Origin: Streptococcus pseudopneumoniae
GTDB taxonomy: Bacteria > Bacillota > Bacilli > Lactobacillales > Streptococcaceae
NCBI RefSeq assembly: GCF_001074825.1
Contig: NZ_JUPG01000145.1
Location: 1 to 34,759 of the forward strand
Length of the DNA: 34,759 nucleotides
Direction of reading: 5' to 3'
Below, one piece after another: positions 1 to 7,958 of the stretch. The notes beneath the pieces are model-generated. The model did not search any database and was not told the origin of the DNA. It saw only the letters and a list, made by a program, of their open reading frames with translations. The number at the start of each line of letters is the position of its first letter. Position 1 is the stretch's first letter. The position numbers and the translations under genes are program-made.

Positions 1-111
1 ACTACTTCGATATTGATTATAGATTACTTTTCGTCTATACTTAGGGGTGAACACAATGTGATACTTACAGTGCCACTTTATGTGCGATAAACTATGTGCC
101 TTTTGTGCCAT
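1..111 (-). CDS. tnpA: IS200/IS605-family transposase TnpA, 5' part only (cut by window edge)
   Basis: The minus strand from 111 down to the window edge encodes 37 residues starting MAQKAHSLSHIKWHCKYH and continuing IVFTPKYRRKVIY. This is the characteristic start of Y1 (HUH) transposases of IS200, which mobilise single-stranded DNA. The HUH motif and catalytic tyrosine lie beyond the edge. A ribosome binding site AAAGGAG lies just upstream of the ATG. The reading frame is open to the edge, so the copy may be intact, but this cannot be judged here. The family call is from recognised sequence; activity is unknown. Confidence 0.9.
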   Translation of the reverse strand, partial: MAQKAHSLSHIKWHCKYHIVFTPKYRRKVIYNQYRSS

Positions 112-260
112 ATTTTTCTCCTTTCGCTTTACAATTGGCTTGAACACCTTTATTGTATCGCGTTTGGCGTTTTTTGGGTATAACCTTCGACGCGCACCCG
201 CATAGCGGGTGGTTTATTTGTCTCGCACCTAACGGAGCGAGACAGACTAATAGTCACATA
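112..260 (-). mobile_element. Left end of the IS200-like element with subterminal hairpins
   Basis: The stretch between the transposase start and the tmRNA terminator holds two compact hairpins: a 7-bp stem at 195-201/205-211 with a 3-nt loop, and a 7-bp stem at 220-226/237-243. IS200 elements lack classical inverted repeats; instead TnpA recognises subterminal hairpins, and internal leader hairpins also limit tnpA translation. Which hairpin plays which role is inferred. The outer boundary is not marked by a repeat and is placed around 245-262. Confidence 0.6.
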
Positions 261-263
261 ATA

Positions 264-288
264 AAAAACGTTGATTTAACAACGTTTT
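264..288 (-). terminator. Rho-independent terminator of ssrA
   Basis: A 9-bp perfect stem (265-273 with 280-288, 6-nt loop) is followed on the minus strand by a run of T. It lies 33 nt beyond the mature 3' end of tmRNA and separates that gene from the IS200-like element. Confidence 0.85.
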
Positions 289-320
289 ACCAAGGAATGC
301 AAAATAATGCAAAGGAATAA

Positions 321-665
321 TGGAGCCGGTGGGAGTCGAACCCACGTCCAAACACCTGCCAACATATTTGTCTACAACCATAGGTTATGTATTAGTTTAA
401 CAGTCCCTCGACACATAACTCAAGCCTAGAAACTGCGAGTCTATCAATCTCTTATCAAGTCGCTAGACAAGACTTGATCGTATCTCGCTAATAATAAGAC
501 CTGTCATTGAACACGAGCAATCCAAATCGGGTCACGCCTGCTGGTTTTTAGGCAGCTAGAGCGTAAGAAGTGTTATTTTTTGCAGTTATATTTAACTGAG
601 CGTTTACGTCGCCACACGAGTCGCAAAATATGCCTCATAATGCCTGTCGAATCCGTAACGACCCC
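321..665 (-). ncRNA. ssrA: Transfer-messenger RNA (tmRNA)
   Basis: tmRNA rescues stalled ribosomes and tags the unfinished protein for degradation. On the minus strand the RNA starts GGGGTCGTTACGGATTCGAC and ends with the tRNA-like CCCACCGGCTCCA, with CCA encoded. The tag reading frame at 583-548 starts at the resume codon GCA and encodes AKNNTSYALAA then TAA, the expected streptococcal-type tag. The size of about 345 nt fits. It is transcribed from its own promoter and ends at the hairpin at 264-288. The mature 5' end is placed by analogy, since RNase P removes a short leader. Confidence 0.97.
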
Positions 666-681
666 AAAAGACAATAAAACC

Positions 682-710
682 ATTATACCTTATCTAACTC
701 AAAAATGCAA
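682..710 (-). promoter_or_regulatory. Promoter of ssrA
   Basis: On the minus strand TTGCAT (710-705) and a perfect TATAAT (687-682) are separated by 17 nt. The expected start lies about 10 nt upstream of the mature tmRNA end. This is one of the best sigma-A promoters in the window, as expected for an abundant RNA. Confidence 0.85.
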
Positions 711-726
711 AAGGGAAATCGACTAA

Positions 727-1362
727 CTATAAAAGATAGTCTTTCAAAGCTTTGGTCAAAACCTGATAACCAGTAATACTAAGGTGCAACCCATCAGTTG
801 TATAATATTTTTTGAGTTGGCCTGCCTGGTCTGTCAAACAATCAAATACTGGCACAAATTCCACCTGCATATAGGCAGAAGCAAGCTCTTGATAGACTTG
901 ATTCCACTCTTGTATCTTTTCATTCGTGCGGATATAGACTGTCTGCTTGTACTCCTCACCCTCATTGACAGGCAAAATGGAAAGCACTTTAATCTCAGTC
1001 AATGGATAATCGCGAACAATGGATTGTATGATTGCTTCGAGATTATTGAGTGCCTCATTCACAGGCACATCTTTTCCAATATCATTTGTCCCAATCAAAA
1101 GGACAATTTTATCTACTGCTCCACCGTACAGATGCGCATCGAGGTTCTCTAGTAACAGCCCTGTCTGATAACCTCGAATGCCTCGATTGACAATTGTCTT
1201 TGAAGTCCCAAATAATTCCTGTAAAGGATAATATTCGACAATGGAATCCCCAATAAAAAGAATGTCTGGCTCTAGAACAGAAACTTGATTTAAGTGACGA
1301 TACTTGGTTTGGATTTTTTCTTGTTCCTTTAGGAGCCAATTTTCTAATAACTGTACTGCCAC
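727..1362 (-). CDS. SGNH/GDSL-family esterase or lipase-like hydrolase
   Basis: A 211-residue cytoplasmic protein of the SGNH hydrolase fold, with no signal peptide. Family blocks are visible in order: GDS with the nucleophile Ser40, NRGIRG near residues 59-64 (oxyanion glycine), GTND at 91-94, and DGLH with Asp190 and His193 near the C-terminus. Relatives were annotated as platelet-activating-factor acetylhydrolase-like, but the natural substrate is not evident. The start is GTG, preceded by AAGGAG lying inside the 3' end of the HAD gene. Only one base separates the two genes, so translational coupling is likely. No clear terminator separates it from the ssrA promoter. Confidence 0.85.
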   Translation of the reverse strand: MAVQLLENWLLKEQEKIQTKYRHLNQVSVLEPDILFIGDSIVEYYPLQELFGTSKTIVNRGIRGYQTGLLLENLDAHLYGGAVDKIVLLIGTNDIGKDVPVNEALNNLEAIIQSIVRDYPLTEIKVLSILPVNEGEEYKQTVYIRTNEKIQEWNQVYQELASAYMQVEFVPVFDCLTDQAGQLKKYYTTDGLHLSITGYQVLTKALKDYLL

Positions 1363-1363
1363 T

Positions 1364-2191
1364 TCATTCTCCTTTTTCTAACCAGTTTTCCAAGACTTGG
1401 TAAACTCCTCCTTGGCTGTTGGCTGGTGCTAGAGCAGTCGCCACAGCTTTGGCCTTATCATCAGCATTTTCCATCGCATAGGCAATTCCAGCCATTTCAA
1501 GCATTTCAACATCATTTTCACTGTCACCAAAAGCCATGATTTGTTGGGGGTTCAAGTCCCAGCGCTTGAGTAATTCTTCCAAGCCCCATGCTTTATGAAT
1601 CCCAGCTTGGAGAATATCAATACAACCATAGCCACTCGAAACAGCCCGAACACGGCCATCAAAGAGGTCATTAATCTCTGCCAAGACCGAACTCAAACGC
1701 TCCTCACCAACAACCATGCTCATCTTGAGAACCCCACCAAAGAGGTCAGAGGTTAACTCATCCACAAACTGCATCCGTTGGTAGAATTTTTCAATCATTT
1801 CTGGAGTCATAAAACTTTCAAGATCTGTAAAAATCGTACCTTTCTTGACGAAACCACCCTTCATCCCCGTTACAACAAACTGGTCCTGACACGCTCGATC
1901 CTTGAAATGAGCCAAAGCCTTATCGACAATGGCATCATCCCAAGTCTGAGCCTGAATCAGTTCATTATTTTCAAAAATACGAGCACCATTGGCAACAACC
2001 AGAACCACTCGATTGACCAAGTGCTCCAGTAGTTGCCTCATGCGGTGAATTTCATTGCCCGTCGCGATGACAAAACGAATACCCCTTTGATCCAACTGAT
2101 CTAAAATCTTTTCCAATCGTGGGAGATCAAGCTGGCCTCTAGCATCCAGCAAGGTCCCATCCATATCTGTCGCAATTACTTTAATCATCAT
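1364..2191 (-). CDS. Cof-type HAD-IIB phosphatase
   Basis: A 275-residue haloacid dehalogenase-superfamily hydrolase, likely acting on a small phosphorylated metabolite such as a sugar phosphate or flavin precursor; substrate unknown. Motif I is DMDGT with catalytic Asp9 and Asp11, motif II lies around VIATGNE, and motif IV is GDSEND in the C-terminal third, with the C2B cap between. The start is ATGATG after GAGGAAAG; either ATG could be used. It sits between the CapA-like gene (21-nt gap) and the SGNH hydrolase gene, all on the minus strand and probably co-transcribed. A paralogue is encoded at 13304-14110. Confidence 0.88.
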   Translation of the reverse strand: MMIKVIATDMDGTLLDARGQLDLPRLEKILDQLDQRGIRFVIATGNEIHRMRQLLEHLVNRVVLVVANGARIFENNELIQAQTWDDAIVDKALAHFKDRACQDQFVVTGMKGGFVKKGTIFTDLESFMTPEMIEKFYQRMQFVDELTSDLFGGVLKMSMVVGEERLSSVLAEINDLFDGRVRAVSSGYGCIDILQAGIHKAWGLEELLKRWDLNPQQIMAFGDSENDVEMLEMAGIAYAMENADDKAKAVATALAPANSQGGVYQVLENWLEKGE

Positions 2192-2212
2192 TTTCTTTCC
2201 TCTGGATTCAAG

Positions 2213-3532
2213 CTAGTCCCACTTCAATCCCACATGTTCGTTCATTTCTTTATAGGCTGTATCAATTCGTTCCTTAGTCGCTTCATCTAACTGGTCACGA
2301 TGACTACCACCCTCGATAAAGTCTTCTAAGATATAAGTTTGGTAAAGAAAGAGTGGATAACCTTCCGGAGAATATGTTCCTTTCGGTGTACGATTGACCC
2401 AAGTAGGATGAGCTTTAGCTGTTCCGATAATTGTTTTTCCATCCTTCTTCTTAATAGTCACGTCCATAAGAACACCACGTTCAGTCCACTTAGCATTTTC
2501 CACACCTTCCATGGTCTCAAGGCGTTGATTTGAAATGAAGTTCCCCATTGAATAGATAATGAGTTTCTTGTCCCCATCTTTTTCAACAATTTCAGACGGT
2601 TCAACTACGTGTGGATGCCCTCCAAAGATAATATCTGCTCCCCAATCAATCATCTTATGATACAAAGCTTTTTGCTCTTCAGTCGGTTCTATGCGATACT
2701 CAACACCCATTTGCGGCATGATAATGGTGATATCTGCTTCCTTTTCCGCCCGTTCAATTTCAGACTTCATTTTATTCTCATCTAAATCTGAAAGATAGTG
2801 ATTATAATCCTCTTGAGAAATATTTTGCTCAATTCCATTAAATCCATAAGAATAAGCCAAAAGTGCAACCTTGATACCATTCACTTCCTTAATGACCAGC
2901 GGAGCCTGATCACGTGGCTCATGCGTATAAACTCCAATTGGTGTTATTCCTGCTTTTTCGATAGCATTTGCCGTTGAAATAACTCCCTCAATTTGCGAAT
3001 CCAAAATATGATTATGAGCCAAATCTAGCACATGATAACCTGCATCCTTAATGGTATCCATAACTTCAGCAGGAGCATTAAAGAGAGGATAACCTGCTAA
3101 ATAATGATCCTTATTAATAGTTCCTTCAAAGTCACCGATAGCTAAGTCGGCTTGCTTAAGCCAAGGTGTCACATACTCAAAATTCTCATGAAAATCATAC
3201 GTTCCATCATCCTTTTTTGCTGAAAAGTAAAGAATATCATGATAAAGCAAATCACCATGAGCCATAATTCTAGCAGTTTTTTCCTCTTCCTGCTCCTGAG
3301 ACTTTTTCTTAGTTCCTTCTTGAGAAGTAGTATCTCGTTTTTGACTGGTCATAGGCATGCCTTGGAAGCTTTCAAACAACAAGACCAAGCCCATTGATAA
3401 AGCAACTGCTAGCAAGAGTACCGCCACAAATCCCTTGTTGCTCCACTTACGATAACGTCTAAAAAAGTTGACTAAACCTTTCACAAAACGAAAAACTGGT
3501 CCACGTTTATGTCTCTCTTGTCTTCTTTGCAT
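2213..3532 (-). CDS. CapA/PgsA-like membrane-anchored metallophosphoesterase-fold protein
   Basis: A 439-residue protein with a basic N-terminus, one membrane segment (about residues 33-52), a charged K/E/Q-rich linker, and then the CapA domain. Motifs include HGDLLYHD, the GDFEG block, AHNHILD and GGHPHVVEP, the histidine and aspartate pattern of bacterial PGA_cap proteins. Relatives take part in poly-gamma-glutamate or capsule assembly, but no pgsBC genes lie nearby, so the role is uncertain. The start at 3532 has AGGGAG upstream. A longer frame from 3601 is rejected because its start lies upstream of the -10 at 3573-3578. First gene of a likely three-gene operon. Confidence 0.85.
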   Translation of the reverse strand: MQRRQERHKRGPVFRFVKGLVNFFRRYRKWSNKGFVAVLLLAVALSMGLVLLFESFQGMPMTSQKRDTTSQEGTKKKSQEQEEEKTARIMAHGDLLYHDILYFSAKKDDGTYDFHENFEYVTPWLKQADLAIGDFEGTINKDHYLAGYPLFNAPAEVMDTIKDAGYHVLDLAHNHILDSQIEGVISTANAIEKAGITPIGVYTHEPRDQAPLVIKEVNGIKVALLAYSYGFNGIEQNISQEDYNHYLSDLDENKMKSEIERAEKEADITIIMPQMGVEYRIEPTEEQKALYHKMIDWGADIIFGGHPHVVEPSEIVEKDGDKKLIIYSMGNFISNQRLETMEGVENAKWTERGVLMDVTIKKKDGKTIIGTAKAHPTWVNRTPKGTYSPEGYPLFLYQTYILEDFIEGGSHRDQLDEATKERIDTAYKEMNEHVGLKWD

Positions 3533-3572
3533 CTTTATTCTCCCTACTTTCTTATGCAAGCCTTTTCTTTTT

Positions 3573-3581
3573 ATTATATCA
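3573..3581 (-). promoter_or_regulatory. Extended -10 promoter of the capA-like operon
   Basis: Minus-strand TGaTATAAT lies about 40 nt upstream of the ATG at 3532. No good -35 is visible, which is common for extended -10 promoters. It fixes the translation start downstream. Confidence 0.7.
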
Positions 3582-3653
3582 CAGATAAGCAATTCTTTCA
3601 CAATTGAATTGAACTTCCTATCTATTTTCTGTAAATCCTAAAGGCTGTAATAC

Positions 3654-3682
3654 TTTCAATCCTTGTCATTTTGTGATATCAT
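3654..3682 (+). promoter_or_regulatory. Promoter of def
   Basis: TTTCAA (3654-3659), a 17-nt spacer and TGaTATCAT ending at 3682 form a sigma-A promoter with extended -10. The start is expected near 3689, giving a very short leader that contains the AAAGGAG site. Confidence 0.65.
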
Positions 3683-3706
3683 GTAGAGGTAATGAAAGGA
3701 GAGAAA

Positions 3707-4318
3707 ATGTCTGCTATAGAACGTATTACAAAAGCTGCTCACTTAATCGATATGAACGATATTATCCGCGAAGGGAACCCGACTTTACGCGCGGTTGCTG
3801 AGGAAATTACTTTCCCTCTATCTGACCAGGAAATTATCCTTGGCGAAAAAATGATGCAATTCCTCAAACATTCCCAAGATCCTGTCATGGCTGAAAAAAT
3901 GGGGCTACGAGGTGGGGTTGGACTTGCTGCTCCCCAATTGGATATCTCAAAACGCATTATCGCTGTTTTAGTACCAAATATTGTTGAAGAAGGAGAAACT
4001 CCAGAGGAAGCTTACGACTTACAAGCTATTATGTACAATCCAAAAATCGTCTCTCACTCTGTTCAAGACGCTGCTCTTGGTGAAGGTGAAGGTTGCCTGT
4101 CTGTTGACCGTAACGTGCCTGGCTATGTAGTTCGCCATGCTCGCGTTACTGTTGACTACTTTGACAAAGATGGAGAAAAACACCGTATCAAACTTAAAGG
4201 TTATAACTCCATTGTTGTTCAACATGAAATTGACCACATTAACGGAATCATGTTTTACGATCGTATCAATGAAAAAGACCCATTTGCAGTTAAAGATGGT
4301 TTACTAATTCTTGAATAA
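3707..4318 (+). CDS. def: Peptide deformylase
   Basis: Removes the N-formyl group from nascent proteins in the cytoplasm. The 203 residues carry the three family motifs: GVGLAAPQ (about 70-77), EGCLS with Cys130, and QHEIDH with His173, Glu174 and His177. Cys130, His173 and His177 are the metal ligands and Glu174 the catalytic base. The length and the insertion between motifs 1 and 2 fit type 2 deformylases of Gram-positive bacteria. The ATG at 3707 is chosen because AAAGGAG (3695-3701) lies just upstream; an in-frame ATG at 3692 lacks such a site. It is monocistronic, ending at a hairpin just after the stop. Confidence 0.96.
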   Translation: MSAIERITKAAHLIDMNDIIREGNPTLRAVAEEITFPLSDQEIILGEKMMQFLKHSQDPVMAEKMGLRGGVGLAAPQLDISKRIIAVLVPNIVEEGETPEEAYDLQAIMYNPKIVSHSVQDAALGEGEGCLSVDRNVPGYVVRHARVTVDYFDKDGEKHRIKLKGYNSIVVQHEIDHINGIMFYDRINEKDPFAVKDGLLILE

Positions 4319-4320
4319 AG

Positions 4321-4346
4321 AAAATCCCGTTGCAAGACGGGGTTTT
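4321..4346 (+). terminator. Terminator of def
   Basis: A 10-bp stem (4321-4330 with 4337-4346, one G-T pair, 6-nt loop TGCAAG) begins 2 nt after the def stop codon and ends in TTTT. Its 3' arm runs directly into the rlmB -10 region. Confidence 0.8.
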
Positions 4347-4347
4347 G

Positions 4348-4356
4348 TGTTATAAT
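4348..4356 (+). promoter_or_regulatory. Extended -10 promoter of rlmB, 6 nt before the start codon
   Basis: TGtTATAAT at 4348-4356 is followed by 6 nt and the ATG at 4363. The predicted transcription start falls on or next to the A of the start codon, so the mRNA should be leaderless. Confidence 0.7.
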
Positions 4357-4362
4357 AGAGGC

Positions 4363-5091
4363 ATGAAAACAAATGATATTGTCTATGGCGTCCACGCCGT
4401 TACAGAAGCCCTCCATGCAAATACTGGAAACAAACTCTACCTCCAAGAAGATCTCCGAGGTAAGAACGTTGAGAAAGTCAAGGAACTGGCTACAGAAAAG
4501 AAAGTCTCCATTTCTTGGACTTCAAAAAAATCCCTCTCTGAGATGACTGAAGGTGCTGTCCATCAAGGTTTTGTTCTACGAGTGTCTGAATTTGCCTATA
4601 GCGAATTAGAACACATCCTTGCCAAAACACGTCAAGAAGAAAATCCACTTCTATTGATTCTGGATGGCTTAACTGACCCTCATAATCTAGGTTCAATCTT
4701 GAGAACAGCTGATGCGACCAACGTTTCAGGTGTCATCATTCCCAAGCACCGTGCTGTCGGAGTTACTCCTGTCGTTGCCAAAACGGCCACAGGTGCTATT
4801 GAACACGTTCCAATTGCCCGAGTGACCAATCTGAGCCAAACTCTGGACAAACTCAAGGATGAAGGCTTCTGGACCTTTGGAACAGATATGAATGGTACTC
4901 CTTGCCACAAGTGGAATACAAAAGGGAAAATCGCCCTCATCATCGGAAATGAAGGGAAAGGCATCTCTAGCAATATTAAAAAACAGGTCGATGAAATGAT
5001 TACCATACCTATGAATGGACATGTTCAAAGCCTCAATGCCAGTGTTGCTGCAGCCATTCTTATGTATGAAGTTTTCCGAAATCGCCTATAA
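4363..5091 (+). CDS. rlmB: 23S rRNA 2'-O-methyltransferase RlmB (SpoU/TrmH family)
   Basis: A SPOUT-class enzyme that uses SAM to methylate a guanosine ribose in 23S rRNA (G2251 in E. coli). The 242 residues comprise an N-terminal L30e-like RNA-binding domain (about 1-75) and a knotted SpoU domain. The knot motifs are visible: LDGLTDPHNLGSILRTAD (N-x-x-x-x-x-R), LIIGNEGKGIS and IPMNGHVQSLNASVA. The start MKTNDIVYG is the conserved family start. Upstream in-frame residues from 4330 lie within the def terminator and are not counted. No separate Shine-Dalgarno sequence is present. Confidence 0.93.
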   Translation: MKTNDIVYGVHAVTEALHANTGNKLYLQEDLRGKNVEKVKELATEKKVSISWTSKKSLSEMTEGAVHQGFVLRVSEFAYSELEHILAKTRQEENPLLLILDGLTDPHNLGSILRTADATNVSGVIIPKHRAVGVTPVVAKTATGAIEHVPIARVTNLSQTLDKLKDEGFWTFGTDMNGTPCHKWNTKGKIALIIGNEGKGISSNIKKQVDEMITIPMNGHVQSLNASVAAAILMYEVFRNRL

Positions 5092-5128
5092 AAGAGGCTG
5101 GACAAAAACTAACTTCTAACTAAAAGCA

Positions 5129-5181
5129 CACAGTGATTTCAGCTTTGCTCACAATCAAGCTGAAATCACTGTGCGTTTTTT
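5129..5181 (+). terminator. Strong terminator downstream of rlmB
   Basis: A 17-bp perfect stem (5129-5145 with 5157-5173) with an 11-nt loop is followed by CG and six T. It starts 37 nt after the rlmB stop, next to the repeat motif GAGGCTGGACAAAA at 5094-5107. Confidence 0.85.
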
Positions 5182-5199
5182 GAATAGCTAATTTGTAGA

Positions 5200-5395
5200 T
5201 TGAATTCATGAACAATTTTGTAAAATACATGCTCATGAAAATGAGTTCTATCTCTAATACGCTGGCCTACTTGTCTCTAACACACACTCTGAACACGCCA
5301 AAAATATTCTCTAATTTGCGAAAAACGAGATCAGTTGCCATCTTACATTTTGCATAGATTCTAGATTTTTTCTTCAATATATCATGTGTTCTGAA
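5200..5395 (-). pseudogene. Relic of an IS1182-family transposase, C-terminal end
   Basis: Read on the minus strand, 5395 to about 5305 encodes THDILKKKSRIYAKCKMATD then LVFRKLENIFGVFRVCVRDK followed by a stop. The same frame continues with SVLEIELIFMSMYFTKLF. This matches, by recollection, the C-terminal pattern of IS1182-type DDE transposases (K-I-Y-A-x-R-K, V-F-G, R-x-x-V-R-G-K, L-x-x-M-A-x-N-L-x-K), with stops and substitutions. It is a short, dead fragment in the 5092-5670 gap. The family call rests on pattern memory rather than on an alignment. Confidence 0.6.
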
Positions 5396-5460
5396 CGAAG
5401 TTTCCTAAAGAAATTCTAAGTTGTATCGTAACAAATTGATTTTTGAGTTCCTTATATAAG

Positions 5461-5498
5461 AAAATGAGCATCTCCAACTACGAGAATGCTCATTTTTT
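5461..5498 (+). terminator. Orphan intrinsic terminator hairpin
   Basis: An 11-bp perfect stem (5461-5471 with 5486-5496) with a T tract on the plus strand. No plus-strand gene lies directly upstream, because rlmB already has its own terminator. It may backstop rlmB read-through, end a small RNA, or be left over from a mobile element. Confidence 0.6.
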
Positions 5499-5519
5499 AG
5501 GATTGTATAGTCACATTTT

Positions 5520-5672
5520 TATACTCAATGAAAATCAAAGAGCAAACTAGGAAACTAGCCGCAGGCTGCTCAAAACACTGTTTTGAGGTTGTGGATAGAA
5601 CTGACGAAGTCAGTTACATATATACGGCAAGGCGAAGCTGACGCAGTTTGAATTTGATTTTCGAAGAGTATT
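5520..5672 (-). repeat. BOX element (boxA-boxB-boxC)
   Basis: On the minus strand the block starts ATACTCTTCGAAAATC, runs through boxA (CGCCTTGCCGTA) and boxB (ACTGACTTCGTCAGTT, then the CTCAAAACA/TGTTTTGAG hairpin), and ends in boxC with GCTCTTTGATTTTC and ATTGAGTAT. This is one A-B-C copy of the BOX repeat family of pneumococcus and relatives, thought to be mobilised in trans and able to form an RNA stem. It abuts the htpX stop codon and would be transcribed at the 3' end of lemA-htpX. Confidence 0.92.
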
Positions 5673-6570
5673 ACATATGTTTCAAACGTTCAATCCGTTC
5701 TGAGATAGGTGGGTGGGTATAAAAGAGTTTTTGGAACCCTCCCCCTTTCTTGGGATCATTGATATAAAGTGCACTACTGGCATCATCGACATGGTGATGC
5801 ATCGGCTCGCTATTATCCAGCTTACGTAGGGCATTAATCATTCCTTGAGGATTGCGTGTCAACTCTACACTGGAAGCATCAGCTAGGAATTCCCTCTGTC
5901 GAGAAATAGCTAGTTGCACCAAGGTTGCAGCAAGAGGTGCCAGCACAATAGCTAGTAGGGAAACCACTAGCATAATGATTTCAAGACCATTTCCATCACG
6001 ATCATCGTCACTTCGTCTGCGACCTGCTCCACCCCACCACATCATACGACCTGCCATACTAGAAAGCATGGTGATAGCACTAGCAAGGGCAACAGCAATA
6101 GTCGAAATACGGATATCGTAATTACGAATATGACTGACTTCATGTCCCATAACAGCTTCTAGTTCTTCACGATTCATGATAGCTAAGAGACCTGAAGTCG
6201 CAGCAACTGCTGCATTTTGAGGATTGGAACCTGTCGCAAAGGCATTTAAGGCTGGATCATCAATGATGAAAACACGTGGCATGGGAATCTGAGCCACCAT
6301 GGCCATATCTTCCACTACATGGTAGAGGTCTGGTGCCGTTTGCTCATCAACCTCACACGCCCCGTTCATAGACATGACAATCTCTGTCGATTGAAAAATC
6401 ATGGACAAGGCATAGATAAAGCCAATAATCAGAGCGATAACCAAACCGCCAAGTCCAGACCGCATAAAGAGGTAACCAACTGCATAGCCAACCAGAGCTA
6501 AGAGTAGGAAAAATACCAGCAACAAAATCCAGGTTTTTCGTTTATTGCTTGCAATTTGATCAAACAACAT
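5671..6570 (-). CDS. htpX: Membrane zinc metalloprotease HtpX homologue
   Basis: An M48-family integral membrane protease implicated in membrane protein quality control. The 299 residues show two N-terminal membrane segments (about 14-34 and 41-60), the zinc motif HEVSH at 143-147, further hydrophobic segments around 155-170 and 195-220, and the third-ligand region [13 protein letters not shown]. The ATG at 6570 is preferred because AGGTGA is well spaced before it; a GTG three codons upstream is possible. The ATG follows the lemA stop by one base, indicating an operon with coupled translation. A BOX repeat follows immediately. Confidence 0.93.
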   Translation of the reverse strand: MLFDQIASNKRKTWILLLVFFLLLALVGYAVGYLFMRSGLGGLVIALIIGFIYALSMIFQSTEIVMSMNGACEVDEQTAPDLYHVVEDMAMVAQIPMPRVFIIDDPALNAFATGSNPQNAAVAATSGLLAIMNREELEAVMGHEVSHIRNYDIRISTIAVALASAITMLSSMAGRMMWWGGAGRRRSDDDRDGNGLEIIMLVVSLLAIVLAPLAATLVQLAISRQREFLADASSVELTRNPQGMINALRKLDNSEPMHHHVDDASSALYINDPKKGGGFQKLFYTHPPISERIERLKHM

Positions 6571-6571
6571 C

Positions 6572-7132
6572 TTAGTCACCTAAACCGCTAAAATCAACTT
6601 TAGGAACTGCCTTTTCTTCTTCTGGTGTTTGAAGGAAATCCGCTGCTTTAAATCCAAACATTCCAGCGATAATATTACTTGGGAAAGTTTCTAATTTTAC
6701 ATTGTAATTGCTGACAACACTGTTGTAGAGTTGACGAGAGTAAGAAATTTTATTTTCTGTATTGGTCAACTCCTCTTGCAATTTAACAAAGTTGGCACTA
6801 GCTTTCAAATCTGGATAGCTTTCTGCAACTGCAAAAATACCTGAAACCTGACGAGTGAGGGCATCACTAGCTTTCATAGCTTCTGCTGGTGACGTTGCTG
6901 CTGCCACTTGGTTACGTAGTTCTGCCACCTTTTCAAGGGTAGCACCTTCATATTTAGCGTAACCTTTTACAGTCTCAATCAAGTTTGGCAAGAGATCATT
7001 TCGACGTTTCAACTGAACATCAATCTGGCTCCAAGCCTCCTTTGTTTGCATACGATTTTTAACCAAACCGTTATAGCTAACAATCACAAAAATAACAACA
7101 AGAGCTAACACTCCTAGAATAATCCAAATCAT
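6572..7132 (-). CDS. lemA: LemA family membrane protein
   Basis: A 186-residue protein with one N-terminal membrane helix (about residues 2-20) and a long helical soluble domain containing the family signature [13 protein letters not shown] near residues 54-66 and YNSVVSNYN near 134-145. LemA proteins are often encoded beside htpX, as here; the biochemical role is not settled. The start ATG has AAAGGA upstream. It is transcribed from the promoter at 7166-7174, divergent from rsmG. Confidence 0.92.
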   Translation of the reverse strand: MIWIILGVLALVVIFVIVSYNGLVKNRMQTKEAWSQIDVQLKRRNDLLPNLIETVKGYAKYEGATLEKVAELRNQVAAATSPAEAMKASDALTRQVSGIFAVAESYPDLKASANFVKLQEELTNTENKISYSRQLYNSVVSNYNVKLETFPSNIIAGMFGFKAADFLQTPEEEKAVPKVDFSGLGD

Positions 7133-7165
7133 GATATAAGTCCTTTCTTCTTTTAGATTAGTACC

Positions 7166-7174
7166 AGTATATCA
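7166..7174 (-). promoter_or_regulatory. Extended -10 promoter of lemA-htpX
   Basis: Minus-strand TGaTATACT lies about 35 nt upstream of lemA. No convincing -35 is seen. It lies 16 nt from the divergent rsmG promoter element, so the two upstream regions overlap. Confidence 0.65.
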
Positions 7175-7189
7175 AATTTTTAATGATTG

Positions 7190-7198
7190 TGGTAAAAT
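7190..7198 (+). promoter_or_regulatory. Extended -10 promoter of rsmG
   Basis: TGgTAAAAT at 7190-7198 gives an expected start near 7205, about 21 nt before the ATG at 7226. This places the AAGGAA site in the leader and excludes the in-frame ATG at 7202. Confidence 0.65.
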
Positions 7199-7225
7199 AA
7201 GATGATACTAAAGAAGGAAAACACT

Positions 7226-7939
7226 ATGAAACCAGAAACATTTTACAACTTGCTTGCCGAGCAGAATCTTCTACTTTCGGACCAGCAAAAAAAACAATTT
7301 GATCGTTATTTTGAACTCTTGGTCGAGTGGAATGAAAAGATTAATTTGACGGCCATTACAGACAAGGAAGAAGTTTATCTCAAACATTTTTACGATTCAA
7401 TTGCACCCATTCTGCAAGGCTTGATTCCCAATGAAACTATCAAACTTCTTGATATCGGGGCTGGGGCAGGATTTCCTAGCCTGCCTATGAAAATCCTCTA
7501 TCCTCAGCTAGATGTGACCATCATTGACTCGCTAAATAAGCGAATCAACTTCCTCCAACTGATGGCTCAGGAACTGGATTTGGACGGTGTTCACTTCTAC
7601 CATGGACGTGCAGAAGATTTTGCCCAAGACAAGAACTTCCGTGCCCAATATGATTTTGTAACGGCTCGTGCGGTTGCCCGCATGCAGGTCTTATCTGAAT
7701 TGACTATCCCTTACCTTAAAGTTGGTGGCAAACTATTAGCACTCAAGGCCAGCAATGCGCCTGAGGAGTTATTTGAAGCTAAGAATGCCCTCAACCTCCT
7801 CTTCAGCAAGGTCGAAGACAATCTCAGCTACGCCCTACCAAATGGAGATCCGCGTTATATCACAGTGGTAGAAAAGAAAAAAGAAACGCCCAACAAATAC
7901 CCAAGAAAGGCTGGCATGCCCAACAAACGCCCTCTTTAA
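7226..7939 (+). CDS. rsmG: 16S rRNA (guanine-N7)-methyltransferase RsmG (GidB)
   Basis: Methylates N7 of G527 in 16S rRNA using SAM; loss of the enzyme gives low-level streptomycin resistance in other bacteria. The 237 residues include the typical N-terminal [10 protein letters not shown] block, the SAM loop [12 protein letters not shown] (about 73-84), and TARAVARM. The C-terminus is basic and K/P-rich. The start at 7226 follows AAGGAA. It is divergent from lemA; uraA downstream has its own promoter. Confidence 0.96.
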   Translation: MKPETFYNLLAEQNLLLSDQQKKQFDRYFELLVEWNEKINLTAITDKEEVYLKHFYDSIAPILQGLIPNETIKLLDIGAGAGFPSLPMKILYPQLDVTIIDSLNKRINFLQLMAQELDLDGVHFYHGRAEDFAQDKNFRAQYDFVTARAVARMQVLSELTIPYLKVGGKLLALKASNAPEELFEAKNALNLLFSKVEDNLSYALPNGDPRYITVVEKKKETPNKYPRKAGMPNKRPL

Positions 7940-7958
7940 ATTTTTAAGTAAAAAAATA

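Noticed and set aside
2213..3601. Longer CapA-like protein starting at 3601
   Set aside because: The extra start lies upstream of the -10 at 3573-3578, and 3532 has a good ribosome binding site.
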